Translations under genes and position numbers: made by a program
Notes under the pieces: generated by a model
Seen by the model: only the letters and a program-made list of their open reading frames with translations
Told to the model about the DNA's origin: nothing
The model's database searches: none
Part shown: piece after piece, positions 1-10,184 of the stretch
Numbering within the stretch: the stretch's first letter is position 1
Layout of the letters: every line of letters starts with the position of its first letter
NCBI RefSeq assembly: GCF_005217455.1
Contig: NZ_SZPQ01000036.1
Span: 1-50,717 of the forward strand
DNA from: Martelella alba
GTDB lineage: Bacteria; Pseudomonadota; Gammaproteobacteria; Enterobacterales; Enterobacteriaceae
DNA length: 50,717 nucleotides
Direction: 5' to 3'

Positions 1-3000
1 GCCTGCGCGCCCAAATCGATGATAAGCTGCGCCTGCTGCAAACGCCTGTGCGCTTGCTCCTGGTCAAATATCGGATTAATGCTGCCGTTGGCGTGGTCAG
101 TATCCCGGCTCAGCTCGGCCACATCCTGCCGCTGCTGGTTCTTGTCCCGAATCATCAACTTACCCGCGCTGACGGCCGCTTTGGTGGTACCATGCGCATG
201 ATCGCTCTTATTGACGCCGCTTATGGGTAGGGCGGAAAGGTTGCTGAGAATATTGCCGCCTACCGGCCCGCCGCTGTTGAAACCCGCGCTTTGATGTTTG
301 ACTTGATAGTCGGCCTGATTGTGGATATCGCTCCAGCCCAAGGTGCCGGTATCCAGGGTATTCTTAGCGACTCCGGCCTGGCTGGCGATGACCGCGCCAT
401 CCAGTTGGGTATGTCCCTCGACCTTGATGTCATACCCGCTCCCGCGCGCAAAAAACCCGGTCTGCTCCGCCACGCTGTTATAATCGCTTTTGATCGTGTC
501 CCGACTGACGTTGACGCTGGCCGAGCCGCTCATGGTGCCGAAGGTGAAACTGCCACCAGCGCTCATGTTCTGCTGTTTGGCTTCGTAATGGTCGCTGTTG
601 CGCTCGCTTTGCAGCGTGAGATGGCGGCCGATGTCGGCGGTGATGCGATCGCCGCTCGCCTGCGCGCCCTTCAAGGTCGTATCCCGGCCGCTGGTGAGTG
701 TCAAGCGGTTGCCCGCATCCAGTGTGGTATCGGTATGGGTCAGGCTATGGCCTTTATGGTAACCTTTGCCTTTGTTAACGCTGGCCGATACGCTCAGGCC
801 GGCCCCGCCTGAGCCGACACCGATACCCACGCCAATGCTGCCTCCCTTGCTGCTGTTTTTGCCTTCCGTTTGTTCAGTGCTGTGCGCTGAAAGCAGGTTG
901 ATATCCCGCGATGCATTAAGAGACAGATCATTGCCCGCCTTCAATTGGTTGCCGGTAATTATAATGTCCCCGCTATGGCGGGCATGATTTTTCCCTGTGG
1001 CCGTTATCGACAGATTTTGTCCGGCAGTGAGTATGCCGCTCCGCGCCTGGGTGCTTTGGCTGCGCGTTTCACTCTTGGAGGACTGACTGCCGTATGACAA
1101 GGTCACGCCCACGGTATTGGTAGCGCCACTTTCCGCGCCCTGATCGCCGGCCTTCAGGCCGGCCGCGGCATTCTTCGCATCCGCCGCTTCCGTTAGCGCA
1201 TTGTCATAATGATATGCCTGTACCGCCTGAATTCCCGACAGGGCGGCTTTGGTGTTTTGCAGGGCGCTGAGACGGCTGTCGCTTTCCTTCCTTGCCCGTT
1301 GCGCCGTGGTAACCGCCGCATTGACCGCGCTGCCTACTGTTCCCGACAGCGCCAGTGTCAGGCCACTTTGTTTTGTTTCAAATGTTTCTTCTCGCGTCCA
1401 TTTATCATAGCCGGCGTCAATCCGCACGCTATCGCCGGTCAGGTTAAGATCTTTACCGGCCACCAGATCGGCTCCGTCAATATGCAACTGATTGCCCGCC
1501 TGAATATTGACACTGCCTTGACTGCTCCCCACCGTACTAACGCTTTGACTATGGGTGACGCCGTTTTCGTCCACTTGATGGCGGGTCGATTGGCTACCCA
1601 CACTGAAACCAATACCGCCGCTGCCGCTCAGGCCGCTTTTCTTGTGCTCCTCCAGCAAGTAATGGGATTCGGTTTCTGTGGCGGCGGCAATGACGACATC
1701 ACGCCCGGCTTGCAAGTCGACGGTCTGGTCGGCGGCAATGGCCGAACCGGTGAGCACCAGGTCGTTGCCTGCGGTAACGCTGATACTCCTACCGCTGAGC
1801 AAAGAGCCTATTTCATGGGTAACCTTATCATCCTTTATCGTGTGGCTGGCGCTCTTGCTGGCAACGCCGGTTTTATTTGAGTGCGTTTCCGAGAATTGCG
1901 ATTGCCGTTCGGTGGCGCTGTTGAGTTTCACATCCTGTGCAGACTGTAGTGCAATGGCGCCCTGTTCGCTGTGCAGGGTGCTGCCGGTCATGGCGATGTT
2001 TCCCTTACGGGCAATAACCGCGACGCCGCCACGCCCGCTGAAGGTGCTCCCCATGGCCTCATCCCGTGATGTCGACATATCACGGCGGCTTTCGGTATTG
2101 TTTAGCCGTATCTGCTCGTTGTCCTCATCAATGACTTGCTGGCGCGCTTCCCTGAGGAGGATATTTTCAGCGCTCAGGGTTAAGCGCCCCCGTGTACTGT
2201 CAACCTGCGCGCCCTCGGCAAGCAATGTCTTGCCGGCAGCCAGAAAAACGTCTTGCGCGCCGCTTAGCATGCTGGGCAGCAAACGCTCTTCCTCCCGCCT
2301 ATTGCTCACCAATGACGTGCGGCTGTTGGCGGTCAGTTGCGTTGTGTTGGTTGTGGTCTGTGTCAGTAATTTGACATCGCCGCCCGCCTGTATGTTTAGC
2401 TGTGCGCCGGCTTGTGCTTGACTGCCTTGAACCTTGATATCCTGTCCGGCCTTGATATTGAGCCGGCCGCCAGCGCTAAGCTGGCTTCCCAGCGCCTGCT
2501 GCCACTCACCTTGGATTGTTGCCAGGCGTCCGCCGGCATGTATATCCCCCTCGTTGAGGGACGAGCGCCCCGCAGCGAAAAGCGTTCTACGCCCGGCCGA
2601 ACGATCGCCCATCGCCCCGGCGAGCACATCCAGACTGGCAGTATGACTGCTTTTGGCCGTAGTGATCTCCAGGTTGTTTGTCGCGTTCAGGCCAAGAGTA
2701 TTCATGGCGTCGATTTTCGCGCCCCGCAAGCGAATATCGGTTCCACTCAGGTTGATATCTCTAGCGCTCATGGCGGCCTGCCGCAACGCATCTTGCAAAT
2801 TCGTACTGAGCGTTAGACTCTCCGCCTGTATATCGATGGCGTCGGCTTTAATATCGCCGCCCTGATGAAGGACATGTTTAGCGTCGAGCGTCAGCGCCTG
2901 ATCGGCACAAAGCGTGCCGGCGTTGTTGATGCTCTCGGCCGAGAGGTGCAGTTCACCCCCCGCGATCACTGCGCCATCGCCGGTTAGACGTAACCTGGCG

Positions 3001-6000
3001 TGTGATAGATAGACTTTCGGTACCCAAACCGTTTGCGGCCCATTCACCGTCTCAACCGTCTCGCTTACCAGCCAAACGATATCCTGCGTCAGCGCCGCAA
3101 TCTGTTCTGGCGTCAGCGCCACCCCGGGCACCAGATGGAAATCCGCCGCAACCCTCACGCCGTTATTCATGAGTTGTTGATAAGCAGCCAAGGCATTTTC
3201 ACCGCGTGCCGATGACCGTCCGGTAAGTTTTAGCCACTGTTCACGCACCAGACGCTGTTCATAGAAACCATCCCCCAGGCGTTTAAGCGTTTGCGCCGGA
3301 GAAAAACCGACCCGCGAGAGCAGGTAGTCACTGCTGATAAACTGGCTTCGGCTGGTGAAGCGTGGGTCGGTTACCACAAGGAACGGGCTGTCCGACGCGG
3401 TATGTTGCCGGAACAGGCCGTTATCGGGTATGGTCGTCGCCACGCGGCTCAAGTGTTGCTTTTGCGTCAACGGCAATTCGGCCGGCAGGAAAGGATAGTC
3501 GGGTGAATGGTTTGAAAAACGGCCCGTTGCACGTTGGCTATCGTCGTCCTTCTGGCCTATACCCTCAATGCCGAATGCCAGAGGGTTGCGCTCCCACTCG
3601 GCGCGTTCGGCGTCAAGAGCATGCAAGGCCGCCTCGGTACTGCTGATTTGCGCCTGGTTGACCGTGTTATTTCTGATGCTTAACCCGGTAATGGCGGTTT
3701 TGCCGCTACTCTCTATGTTGCCCTTTATGATGGCCAGCTCGGTGGATTCGTCGCGGTTGAATGTGGGATACCAGTGCACGGTGTCTTTGTCATAATGGTC
3801 GACAATATATTCCTGGCGCCGTTCGTTAATAGAATAGCTTTTGTTTTCCACCCGACCGCCGCCGTTGATGTCGAGATTATCGTTCGCCGTTATAGTGCCG
3901 GCATCGTTGAGCAAGTGCCCGGTAACACGCATCGTCATGTTACCGCCAGCCTGGATTCGGGGGCCTGTCCCCTCGGATACAAGGATATCGCGCGCCACCG
4001 TGCCGGTGACGGTACGCTCGCGGAAGTTACTATAATCATCTACCCAAGGCGCTTGGGCGATATCGATGTGTTTCTCGGGCGTCCACTGTTCAATGCGTCC
4101 ACGATTATATTCGCGCCATACGGTATTGTGATAGGGCGTCGGCGCGTTGTCCTGCCGGTGTCCGCGCGTTTCGTAGAAGGTCATATCGTGACTGCCGTCC
4201 GCGTTAGGCTTCAGGGCCAGATAATTCACCCACAAGTCCACAAGCGGTCCTCTGGCCGTCTTGACCCGCACTTGGGCGCGTTTACCGGTTGCATCGATAT
4301 TCAGCAAGGTGCCATAGCGGTTATGTCGCGCCTCGGCATCATCCCGGAAGCTCAAGCGTTGAACGGTCGGCGTCATGGTATTTTTATCATAATTGATGCC
4401 CGAGCCGTAAGAGCGCCAATAATAGTTATAACGGCGCCATTTGTATTCGTTCTTTTCAGCGGCGCGTTCGATTAGCAGTCCTTCGCGCAAATTGTGCAGC
4501 CGGCCCGCCGCCACCTTAACCTCGCCTGCCGCCTCAATGACGCTAGCGTTATTCTCAATCAGCCCCTTGCTGTCGAGGTTAAGATCGCCGCCGCTGTTGA
4601 GAAGGGCGCCGTCCCGGTTGGTCAGGCGCTCCCCGGACTGAAGACGCAGCGACCGGCTGGCCGCTATCACGGCATCACGGCCATGGTTGTCAATGTTGCG
4701 GCCGTGCGCTTCGATATCATCGCCAGTTATGGTTGCCGGATTATCCAGAGTATCGATATGCAACAACATACTGTCGGCGTCGATTCGACCCTGATTAAGC
4801 AATTGCCCGGTGGTCAGTTGCAAAATCTTGCTCACTATCTGCCCTTGATTGATAAGTTGCGCGCTGGTGATAGCCAGACTGGCTGGCAATTCCCATTCAG
4901 TCAGGTTGGTCAGTACGCCCGCCACCGATAGGGAAACAGCGCCATTACTCATCAGGGTACTGTCGGCCCGATGGGTGTAATCATGCGGTAAGGTCAGCGC
5001 CAGAGCCCGCCCCCCCTCAAGCGTGCCTCCCTGGTTATCAAGCGAGTGGGCATTAATGGTCAGACTCTCACCGCTCTTTATCATACCATTTTGATTATTA
5101 ATGGCTTTTATGCGGTAAACACTATCGCGCTGGCCAATAAGCCGACCTTGATTGTTGTGTAATTCACCTGTCGTAAGCGTTAAGCCGCCGCGTCCGTTAA
5201 ATTCGCCTTGGGCATTGACGATCCGATCGGCGGTTATTGCCATGTCATTATTGCCGCGTATGGCGCCCGCGTTGTTGTCCAGTAAAGTGGAAACACTCAG
5301 GGCAAGATAGTGCTGGCTCGCTATCGTTCCCCCGGCATTTTGCAACGACCGCGTATCCAGCGTCAGCGTTTTACCGCTTTGCAGTTTGCCTTGGCGGTTA
5401 TCAAGCCGGCCCGTTAGACGGATCTGTAAGGCATCGTTACTGCGCAACAGACCATTGCGGGTGTTATCGAGGCTAAACCCAGCTATGTTCAGCGCCTCAC
5501 CCGCCAGCCATTGACCGCCGACATTGTTTATTTCGCCAGTTGAACTCTCTTGTGCGGCGCCACTCGCGTCCAATCGCCCCTTAGCCATTATCTTGCCGGC
5601 GGCGTTGTTGATAGTCTGAGCAACATGCAATCGCTGATTAGCATTTGATTGAAACAGGCCCTGGTCGTTATCCAACCCAGCCGAAGTGAGTGTCATGTCT
5701 CGCTGACTTTGTACACTGCCCTCCCGGTTGTCAAAGAGGTCACTGACAGCCGTCCACGCCCCCAGGCTCTTCATTTCCCCCCGCCTGTTGGCGATGCTTT
5801 GCGCTTGCAGTGTCTGAGTTGATCCGCTGAATATGCGGCCCTTGCTATTTTCCAACATGCCGGTAGATTGCATGTTCAGGTCGCCCTGACTTGTGATTTG
5901 ACCCTGCGCATTGCCAAGATGGACTGAGCTCAGTTGTAATTGCTCGCCATAAAGCAAACCGGACTGATTGTCGATAACCCCCCCGGCATTGATGACTAAT

Positions 6001-7727
6001 TGTTTCCCCGCACGGAGTTTTCCCTCGGCGTTATGAACGTCGGCATTTGCATTAACATACAGGGAAGATCGGCTAGTGAGTATGCCAGACCGGTTGTTGA
6101 GGCTGCCGGCATCGACCCACAAATCGCCGTTGGCGCTTAATTTGCCGCCATCATTATCAACCTTGCCGCTAATCCGCCAATGCTGCGCTGCGCCGCCTAT
6201 CCCCAAAACGCTACCACGTTGATTCATCAGGGCGCCCGCAGTGATGTCCTGTTGACGCGCCTCAATAATGCCCCCGGTATTGTCCAGGACGCCGGTCAAG
6301 GCGAAGCGGCACTCCCCGTCATTGACCTGCGACCACACGGCATGCTGGTTGAAAAGACTATCGGCATGGATTTCCCAGCGCCCGGCCCAGACCTGCGACT
6401 GCCGCGCATCAACCTTATCCTTGGTATGGATTGTTAACTGACCGCTGTCGATCTTCGCCTGGCGCAAAGCGACCCCGCCTTTCTTTGACGTAACGAGAGT
6501 ATGAACGGCCGACAATGTACTTTGGCTGATATCGACTTGTCCGGTGGCATTGAGATGAATATCACCCGACGCCACCAACGTACTCGATTGCTTGATTGCC
6601 CCCTCACAGCTGTGTATCGAAATCGCGCCGCCGCTGTGTAATTTGCCGCCATGCTCAATTCCATTTCTGGCGGCAAGCGTAATATTACCGCCGGCTTTCG
6701 TCACCGCTTCAGGTTCATGGACTTGCCAACTGAGACGGCCGGCGCTGCTTACAGTCAGGGTTTTGCCCACATGGATATAACCGCCCTGATTACGCACGCC
6801 CACGCCCGCCTCAGTGCCGATCATGCGGATACTGCCGCTGTACATGCCACCCATCTGTCCCATATCTATCGCCACTTCCGGCGTATCGTCGCCGGCGTTC
6901 TGCGGCGTGATGGTCTGTCCATCCGCACTGATATGGTTTACGCCGGCGACTATCGATAATTTTTCATTGGCCCAAATCCCGGCGTTGATCTCCACGGCAC
7001 GCGCCAGAATATCCACGTATGGGGTGTCGCCTCGACCATTGTTATTCAGTCCGCTCCCCTCTACGCGCACCACGCCGCGCTCGACCTGATAGCCCGCCAA
7101 ACTGCCGTCGGCATTCAATCGTGGTTTCCCCGTGGATAACGTCATTTGCCCAGCGTTAATGGTGCCGCAGCCATTGCACACTATCCCCGCCGGGTTAGCG
7201 ATAATGACATGCGCGCTTGACCCGGCCACCTCGAGGAAACCGCGCAATTGGCTTGGATTGTTGCTATTGATTTCATTGAGAATAACTCGCGCCGGCGCGG
7301 CATCCGGATGCAGATTGGGGTTACCCTGGATCATCCCGGCCAGCTGGGTGGACGTCATTAGCGCGGAGTTGTTGAGAATGGCGCCGCGACTGCCGATATC
7401 GAACTGCTGATACGCGTTGTGCGACACCCCCGCCTGATTGGGCGCGGAAATATTGACTTGCGGCAACCCGTTGTGGGTGGCAATGACTTCCGCTTGCTGC
7501 CCCGGCATGGCGCCACCGTCCGCAACAATGCCGTGCGCCGCCACAGGACCGGCGATCATCGCGCATCCCAGAAACCACGCCATTGGGCGTATTGTCACCC
7601 ACAACCGCGACGTTCCACCGCCCCGGTTCCGCCCCGATGCCGTATGGCAACGGCGGGCCAGTTCACTTACTACGCGTAACTCTCCGCGAGCGCGGCTAAA
7701 GATAAGGCGGTAGCAATGTTTATTCAT
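1..7727 (-). CDS. CdiA/FhaB-like filamentous haemagglutinin exoprotein (TpsA), C-terminus beyond left edge
   Basis: Giant surface exoprotein of the two-partner secretion type, exported by the TpsB gene just upstream. The minus frame is open from the ATG at 7727 to the window edge (2575 codons, no stop), so the end is missing. The N-terminus has an extended signal peptide region (MNKHCYRLIFSRARGELRVV) and a hydrophobic signal core near residues 48-64. A TPS domain follows, with NPNL at about 136-139, NPAGI at about 178-182 and a CxxC (CNGC) at about 184-187. Then come long runs of haemagglutinin repeats, a Tyr/Trp/Arg-rich non-repeat block (about 1095-1250), a CdiA-type central region (TDPRFTSRSQFISSDYLL near 1446, VWLV near 1550), a second repeat region, and a pre-effector region around HGTTKAAVSAGKLMIRDK. 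An AGAGGG precedes the start. The order TpsB then TpsA and the central motifs favour contact-dependent inhibition (CdiA), but an adhesin or haemolysin role is not excluded because the effector tip is unseen. Confidence 0.9.
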   Translation of the reverse strand, partial: MNKHCYRLIFSRARGELRVVSELARRCHTASGRNRGGGTSRLWVTIRPMAWFLGCAMIAGPVAAHGIVADGGAMPGQQAEVIATHNGLPQVNISAPNQAGVSHNAYQQFDIGSRGAILNNSALMTSTQLAGMIQGNPNLHPDAAPARVILNEINSNNPSQLRGFLEVAGSSAHVIIANPAGIVCNGCGTINAGQMTLSTGKPRLNADGSLAGYQVERGVVRVEGSGLNNNGRGDTPYVDILARAVEINAGIWANEKLSIVAGVNHISADGQTITPQNAGDDTPEVAIDMGQMGGMYSGSIRMIGTEAGVGVRNQGGYIHVGKTLTVSSAGRLSWQVHEPEAVTKAGGNITLAARNGIEHGGKLHSGGAISIHSCEGAIKQSSTLVASGDIHLNATGQVDISQSTLSAVHTLVTSKKGGVALRQAKIDSGQLTIHTKDKVDARQSQVWAGRWEIHADSLFNQHAVWSQVNDGECRFALTGVLDNTGGIIEARQQDITAGALMNQRGSVLGIGGAAQHWRISGKVDNDGGKLSANGDLWVDAGSLNNRSGILTSRSSLYVNANADVHNAEGKLRAGKQLVINAGGVIDNQSGLLYGEQLQLSSVHLGNAQGQITSQGDLNMQSTGMLENSKGRIFSGSTQTLQAQSIANRRGEMKSLGAWTAVSDLFDNREGSVQSQRDMTLTSAGLDNDQGLFQSNANQRLHVAQTINNAAGKIMAKGRLDASGAAQESSTGEINNVGGQWLAGEALNIAGFSLDNTRNGLLRSNDALQIRLTGRLDNRQGKLQSGKTLTLDTRSLQNAGGTIASQHYLALSVSTLLDNNAGAIRGNNDMAITADRIVNAQGEFNGRGGLTLTTGELHNNQGRLIGQRDSVYRIKAINNQNGMIKSGESLTINAHSLDNQGGTLEGGRALALTLPHDYTHRADSTLMSNGAVSLSVAGVLTNLTEWELPASLAITSAQLINQGQIVSKILQLTTGQLLNQGRIDADSMLLHIDTLDNPATITGDDIEAHGRNIDNHGRDAVIAASRSLRLQSGERLTNRDGALLNSGGDLNLDSKGLIENNASVIEAAGEVKVAAGRLHNLREGLLIERAAEKNEYKWRRYNYYWRSYGSGINYDKNTMTPTVQRLSFRDDAEARHNRYGTLLNIDATGKRAQVRVKTARGPLVDLWVNYLALKPNADGSHDMTFYETRGHRQDNAPTPYHNTVWREYNRGRIEQWTPEKHIDIAQAPWVDDYSNFRERTVTGTVARDILVSEGTGPRIQAGGNMTMRVTGHLLNDAGTITANDNLDINGGGRVENKSYSINERRQEYIVDHYDKDTVHWYPTFNRDESTELAIIKGNIESSGKTAITGLSIRNNTVNQAQISSTEAALHALDAERAEWERNPLAFGIEGIGQKDDDSQRATGRFSNHSPDYPFLPAELPLTQKQHLSRVATTIPDNGLFRQHTASDSPFLVVTDPRFTSRSQFISSDYLLSRVGFSPAQTLKRLGDGFYEQRLVREQWLKLTGRSSARGENALAAYQQLMNNGVRVAADFHLVPGVALTPEQIAALTQDIVWLVSETVETVNGPQTVWVPKVYLSHARLRLTGDGAVIAGGELHLSAESINNAGTLCADQALTLDAKHVLHQGGDIKADAIDIQAESLTLSTNLQDALRQAAMSARDINLSGTDIRLRGAKIDAMNTLGLNATNNLEITTAKSSHTASLDVLAGAMGDRSAGRRTLFAAGRSSLNEGDIHAGGRLATIQGEWQQALGSQLSAGGRLNIKAGQDIKVQGSQAQAGAQLNIQAGGDVKLLTQTTTNTTQLTANSRTSLVSNRREEERLLPSMLSGAQDVFLAAGKTLLAEGAQVDSTRGRLTLSAENILLREARQQVIDEDNEQIRLNNTESRRDMSTSRDEAMGSTFSGRGGVAVIARKGNIAMTGSTLHSEQGAIALQSAQDVKLNSATERQSQFSETHSNKTGVASKSASHTIKDDKVTHEIGSLLSGRSISVTAGNDLVLTGSAIAADQTVDLQAGRDVVIAAATETESHYLLEEHKKSGLSGSGGIGFSVGSQSTRHQVDENGVTHSQSVSTVGSSQGSVNIQAGNQLHIDGADLVAGKDLNLTGDSVRIDAGYDKWTREETFETKQSGLTLALSGTVGSAVNAAVTTAQRARKESDSRLSALQNTKAALSGIQAVQAYHYDNALTEAADAKNAAAGLKAGDQGAESGATNTVGVTLSYGSQSSKSETRSQSTQARSGILTAGQNLSITATGKNHARHSGDIIITGNQLKAGNDLSLNASRDINLLSAHSTEQTEGKNSSKGGSIGVGIGVGSGGAGLSVSASVNKGKGYHKGHSLTHTDTTLDAGNRLTLTSGRDTTLKGAQASGDRITADIGRHLTLQSERNSDHYEAKQQNMSAGGSFTFGTMSGSASVNVSRDTIKSDYNSVAEQTGFFARGSGYDIKVEGHTQLDGAVIASQAGVAKNTLDTGTLGWSDIHNQADYQVKHQSAGFNSGGPVGGNILSNLSALPISGVNKSDHAHGTTKAAVSAGKLMIRDKNQQRQDVAELSRDTDHANGSINPIFDQEQAHRRLQQAQLIIDLGAQ

Positions 7728-7820
7728 GGGCAATATCCCTCTAACGGCGATCACGACCGCCAGCATCCGTTTGGATACAGGTCGATATTTGATAAGTGCG
7801 GAGCTTCTTCGGACGACGTC

Positions 7821-9542
7821 TCAGATCGTCAGATTGAGATTGAAGCCGGCTGTCACGCCGGAGGTGGTAAAATTTTGGGGTTTGTAAAGCGGTAGGCCGA
7901 CAAAGAGGTCGTAGTTGACTTGTCCTGGCAATGCGCCGCGCAGGCCGATGGCGCCGCCCGCCAACTGACGCCCGACCAGATTACGCGCGGCGGGGCCGCC
8001 CACATATCCATAGTCCATGGCAAGATAGACTTCATGGCCGCGCGAGCGCACATTCCATGCCAGCTCATTGCGCCATAACAGGCCCCGATCGCCGGAAAGC
8101 ACATGCTCGCCATCGAATCCGCGTACCGTATAACGACCGGCAATATCCATCCGATCCTGGGACGTCAGCGCCTTCGGACTCGATTGTCCGCGTATCACGC
8201 TGTAGTAACGCCACGGTTGCTTTGCGATGGAGAACGGTTGGTGGAGGCTGATGTCTCCAAGCAAGATCCCACTGCGGGCGCTGCCGGTGTGGGTGGCTTC
8301 CCCCGGGGCCGGCCGTGCGCCGAACATGCCGGTACCGCTGCGCCAGCTAAGATTGCCATCCAATGTGGCGCCGCCAGGGTAGCTGCGCTGGTTAACCCCC
8401 ATTTCCCAGCCCGCGGTGCGACGGCAGTACAATTTCATCTCATAATCGTTTACCGCGTTGGTGGAGTTCCTGCGATAAACCGTTACATTGATTGTGGTTC
8501 TGTGCGATTGATTACGAAATATCAGTCGTGACGCGGTTAGCTGCCATTCATCGCTTTTACCACTGAAGTTCAGCACTTGGTTAATATTGGAAACGACCTG
8601 TTTGTAGGTTAACCTGTTGTAATAAGCCGAAAATGCCCAGTAACCCAGCGGGAAAACATAATTCAGGGTTTTCGAACGCTTACCGGAAGGGCCTGACTGG
8701 AACTGGTTTTCACTAAGACTGATATAAAACAGATCGTTATGCGCCAAGGGGGCGTCCACCGATAGGGTCGCACTGCCCAAATAGACGCCCGTTTTTTTGG
8801 AGTTGCCGTCTTCCAGCCCAAGACGCAGTCGTACCGCGCGGCTCTCTTTCCAGCTTACCTGTAAGTCACTGGTCGCATCGCGCGCGCCGGGCATAATTTT
8901 AATATCCGCGGCGGCGCTGGGGGCGCGAGTCAGGTTCTCCAATCCCTGCTCGATATCGCGCAGGTTGAGGATATCCCCCCTGGATGCCGGGATGGCATTC
9001 CATATCCGGCCGCGCCAAGAAACCGACTCATCGAAACGAATATCATTTATACGACCAGGCTGCAGGGTGAGCGTCAGAACGCCTTTTGTCAGGTCTTGCT
9101 CCTGCGCCATTACCCGGGTGGTGATATATCCCCTGGCCAGGATGGCGTTTTGCACTTTATTGATGACCAGAACAATCCCTTGTCCGCCCAAACATCGACC
9201 CTTGGCGTCGTTTGCCGCATGGAGCGCCCATTGGAACCGTTCTGATGAATCTCCTTTTAAAACCAGGTTATGAATGGTAAAGCACGGGTGTTCTTCTTTC
9301 GGATAATCCGGCAGGACGGTCGTGGGGTGCGCCAAGCGTACATCGGAATCGTAAGAATTCTTCTCGCGTTGGGCGCGCTCGCGGATTTGGTGGCGCTGTC
9401 GTTCACGCTCGTCCAAAATCGCCGCCTCTTGAACTGGCTTGTTAGACAAGGCAGTCGCCGAAAGCGCGCCGGGAAAGATAAACAGAACCGGCATTCCACA
9501 CTTGAACAGATAATGTAAAACATGCGCATAACGGATGCTCAT
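7821..9542 (-). CDS. Two-partner secretion outer-membrane transporter (TpsB, CdiB/ShlB/FhaC family)
   Basis: A 573-residue Omp85-superfamily barrel that recognises the TPS domain of its partner in the periplasm and threads it through the outer membrane. Residues 1-30 form a signal peptide. A charged linker helix region (about 44-65) follows. POTRA1 starts near residue 86 (CFTIHNLVLKG) with the usual pair of cysteines near 87 and 117, and POTRA2 follows from about 160. The barrel occupies the rest and carries the conserved VRGF motif (YTVRGFDGE) of the L6 loop, ending in alternating hydrophobic residues (FNLNLTI). A GAGGAG lies about 9 bases before the ATG. It sits 93 bp upstream of the exoprotein gene on the same strand, the usual cdiBA/hecBA/shlBA order, so the two are probably one operon. 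Whether the system is CDI or adhesin/cytolysin cannot be told from this gene. Confidence 0.92.
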   Translation of the reverse strand: MSIRYAHVLHYLFKCGMPVLFIFPGALSATALSNKPVQEAAILDERERQRHQIRERAQREKNSYDSDVRLAHPTTVLPDYPKEEHPCFTIHNLVLKGDSSERFQWALHAANDAKGRCLGGQGIVLVINKVQNAILARGYITTRVMAQEQDLTKGVLTLTLQPGRINDIRFDESVSWRGRIWNAIPASRGDILNLRDIEQGLENLTRAPSAAADIKIMPGARDATSDLQVSWKESRAVRLRLGLEDGNSKKTGVYLGSATLSVDAPLAHNDLFYISLSENQFQSGPSGKRSKTLNYVFPLGYWAFSAYYNRLTYKQVVSNINQVLNFSGKSDEWQLTASRLIFRNQSHRTTINVTVYRRNSTNAVNDYEMKLYCRRTAGWEMGVNQRSYPGGATLDGNLSWRSGTGMFGARPAPGEATHTGSARSGILLGDISLHQPFSIAKQPWRYYSVIRGQSSPKALTSQDRMDIAGRYTVRGFDGEHVLSGDRGLLWRNELAWNVRSRGHEVYLAMDYGYVGGPAARNLVGRQLAGGAIGLRGALPGQVNYDLFVGLPLYKPQNFTTSGVTAGFNLNLTI

Positions 9543-10107
9543 CCCTGGCTCCTCGTCATTTTATCGTCTTAAAAACATCATGTGTGTTTCGCCTTTATCA
9601 CGACGAAGGTGTAAAAAGAAATATCATTATTGATACAGTGAAATATCATATTTTATTTCGAATAATATTATGAGAACAACATACGGGAAGTTAATCGTTT
9701 TTGGCTGGTGTGTGCCGTTGGAGGTTTGAGAACGCATACAACATGCGGGCGAGCATTACCTATTCTGAAGGAGACTGCTGAATTCAATGAGGCGCGACCT
9801 CTGTCGTCGGCGTTATCAACTCATTGTTTTTAAAGAACCACGTGAGCTTAATAAAGTTAGGATTTATATCTTCTCTTCCCTAGGATATTTATTTTATTTG
9901 AATTATATGAAGTAAATATCGATAATATTTGACAAGGCTACCGCCTACGTTAATTTACCGCGACCGCATGGACACAGTATAAATATCTTTTTGAAGCGGT
10001 GGGCAATTATCGTTTTTCGTTGGTGCTTTGTTCAAAAACATATTGGCTGAGGAACCGCTTGGACGATAAAAGCGGGTTAGACGTTGCCCAGGAAAGATCG
10101 AAAGAGT
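9543..10107. other. Gene-free AT-rich spacer between the TPS locus and the tRNA operon
   Basis: About 565 bp with no credible coding frame. It is visibly richer in A and T than the flanking genes, especially 9590-9680 and 9840-9960. It should hold the promoter of the TpsB-TpsA operon and the 3' end of the tRNA transcript. I see no convincing intrinsic terminator and no insertion-sequence ends. It begins right after the 3' end of tRNA-Pro, which is where integrating elements commonly join a chromosome. Confidence 0.5.
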
Positions 10108-10184
10108 TGGTCGGCGAGAGAGGATTTGAACCTCCGACCCACTGGTCCCAAACCAGTTGCGCTACCAAGCTGCGCTACTCGCCG
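10108..10184 (-). tRNA. proM: tRNA-Pro (anticodon TGG)
   Basis: A 77-nt cloverleaf on the minus strand, 5' CGGCGAGTAGCGCAGC to an encoded 3' CCA. The anticodon stem-loop CTGG-TTTGGGA-CCAG gives anticodon TGG, and the T-arm GGTTCGAATCC is intact. It is the last member of the Arg-His-Leu-Pro operon, matching the order argX-hisR-leuT-proM in E. coli. It is separated from tRNA-Leu by 188 bp, a wider gap than the 14-63 bp between the other members. Confidence 0.97.

Noticed and set aside
291-4931. Several plus-strand frames of 60-250 codons in the left 7.7 kb
   Set aside because: They lie antisense to the continuous minus-strand exoprotein frame, which has clear domain motifs and no stop.
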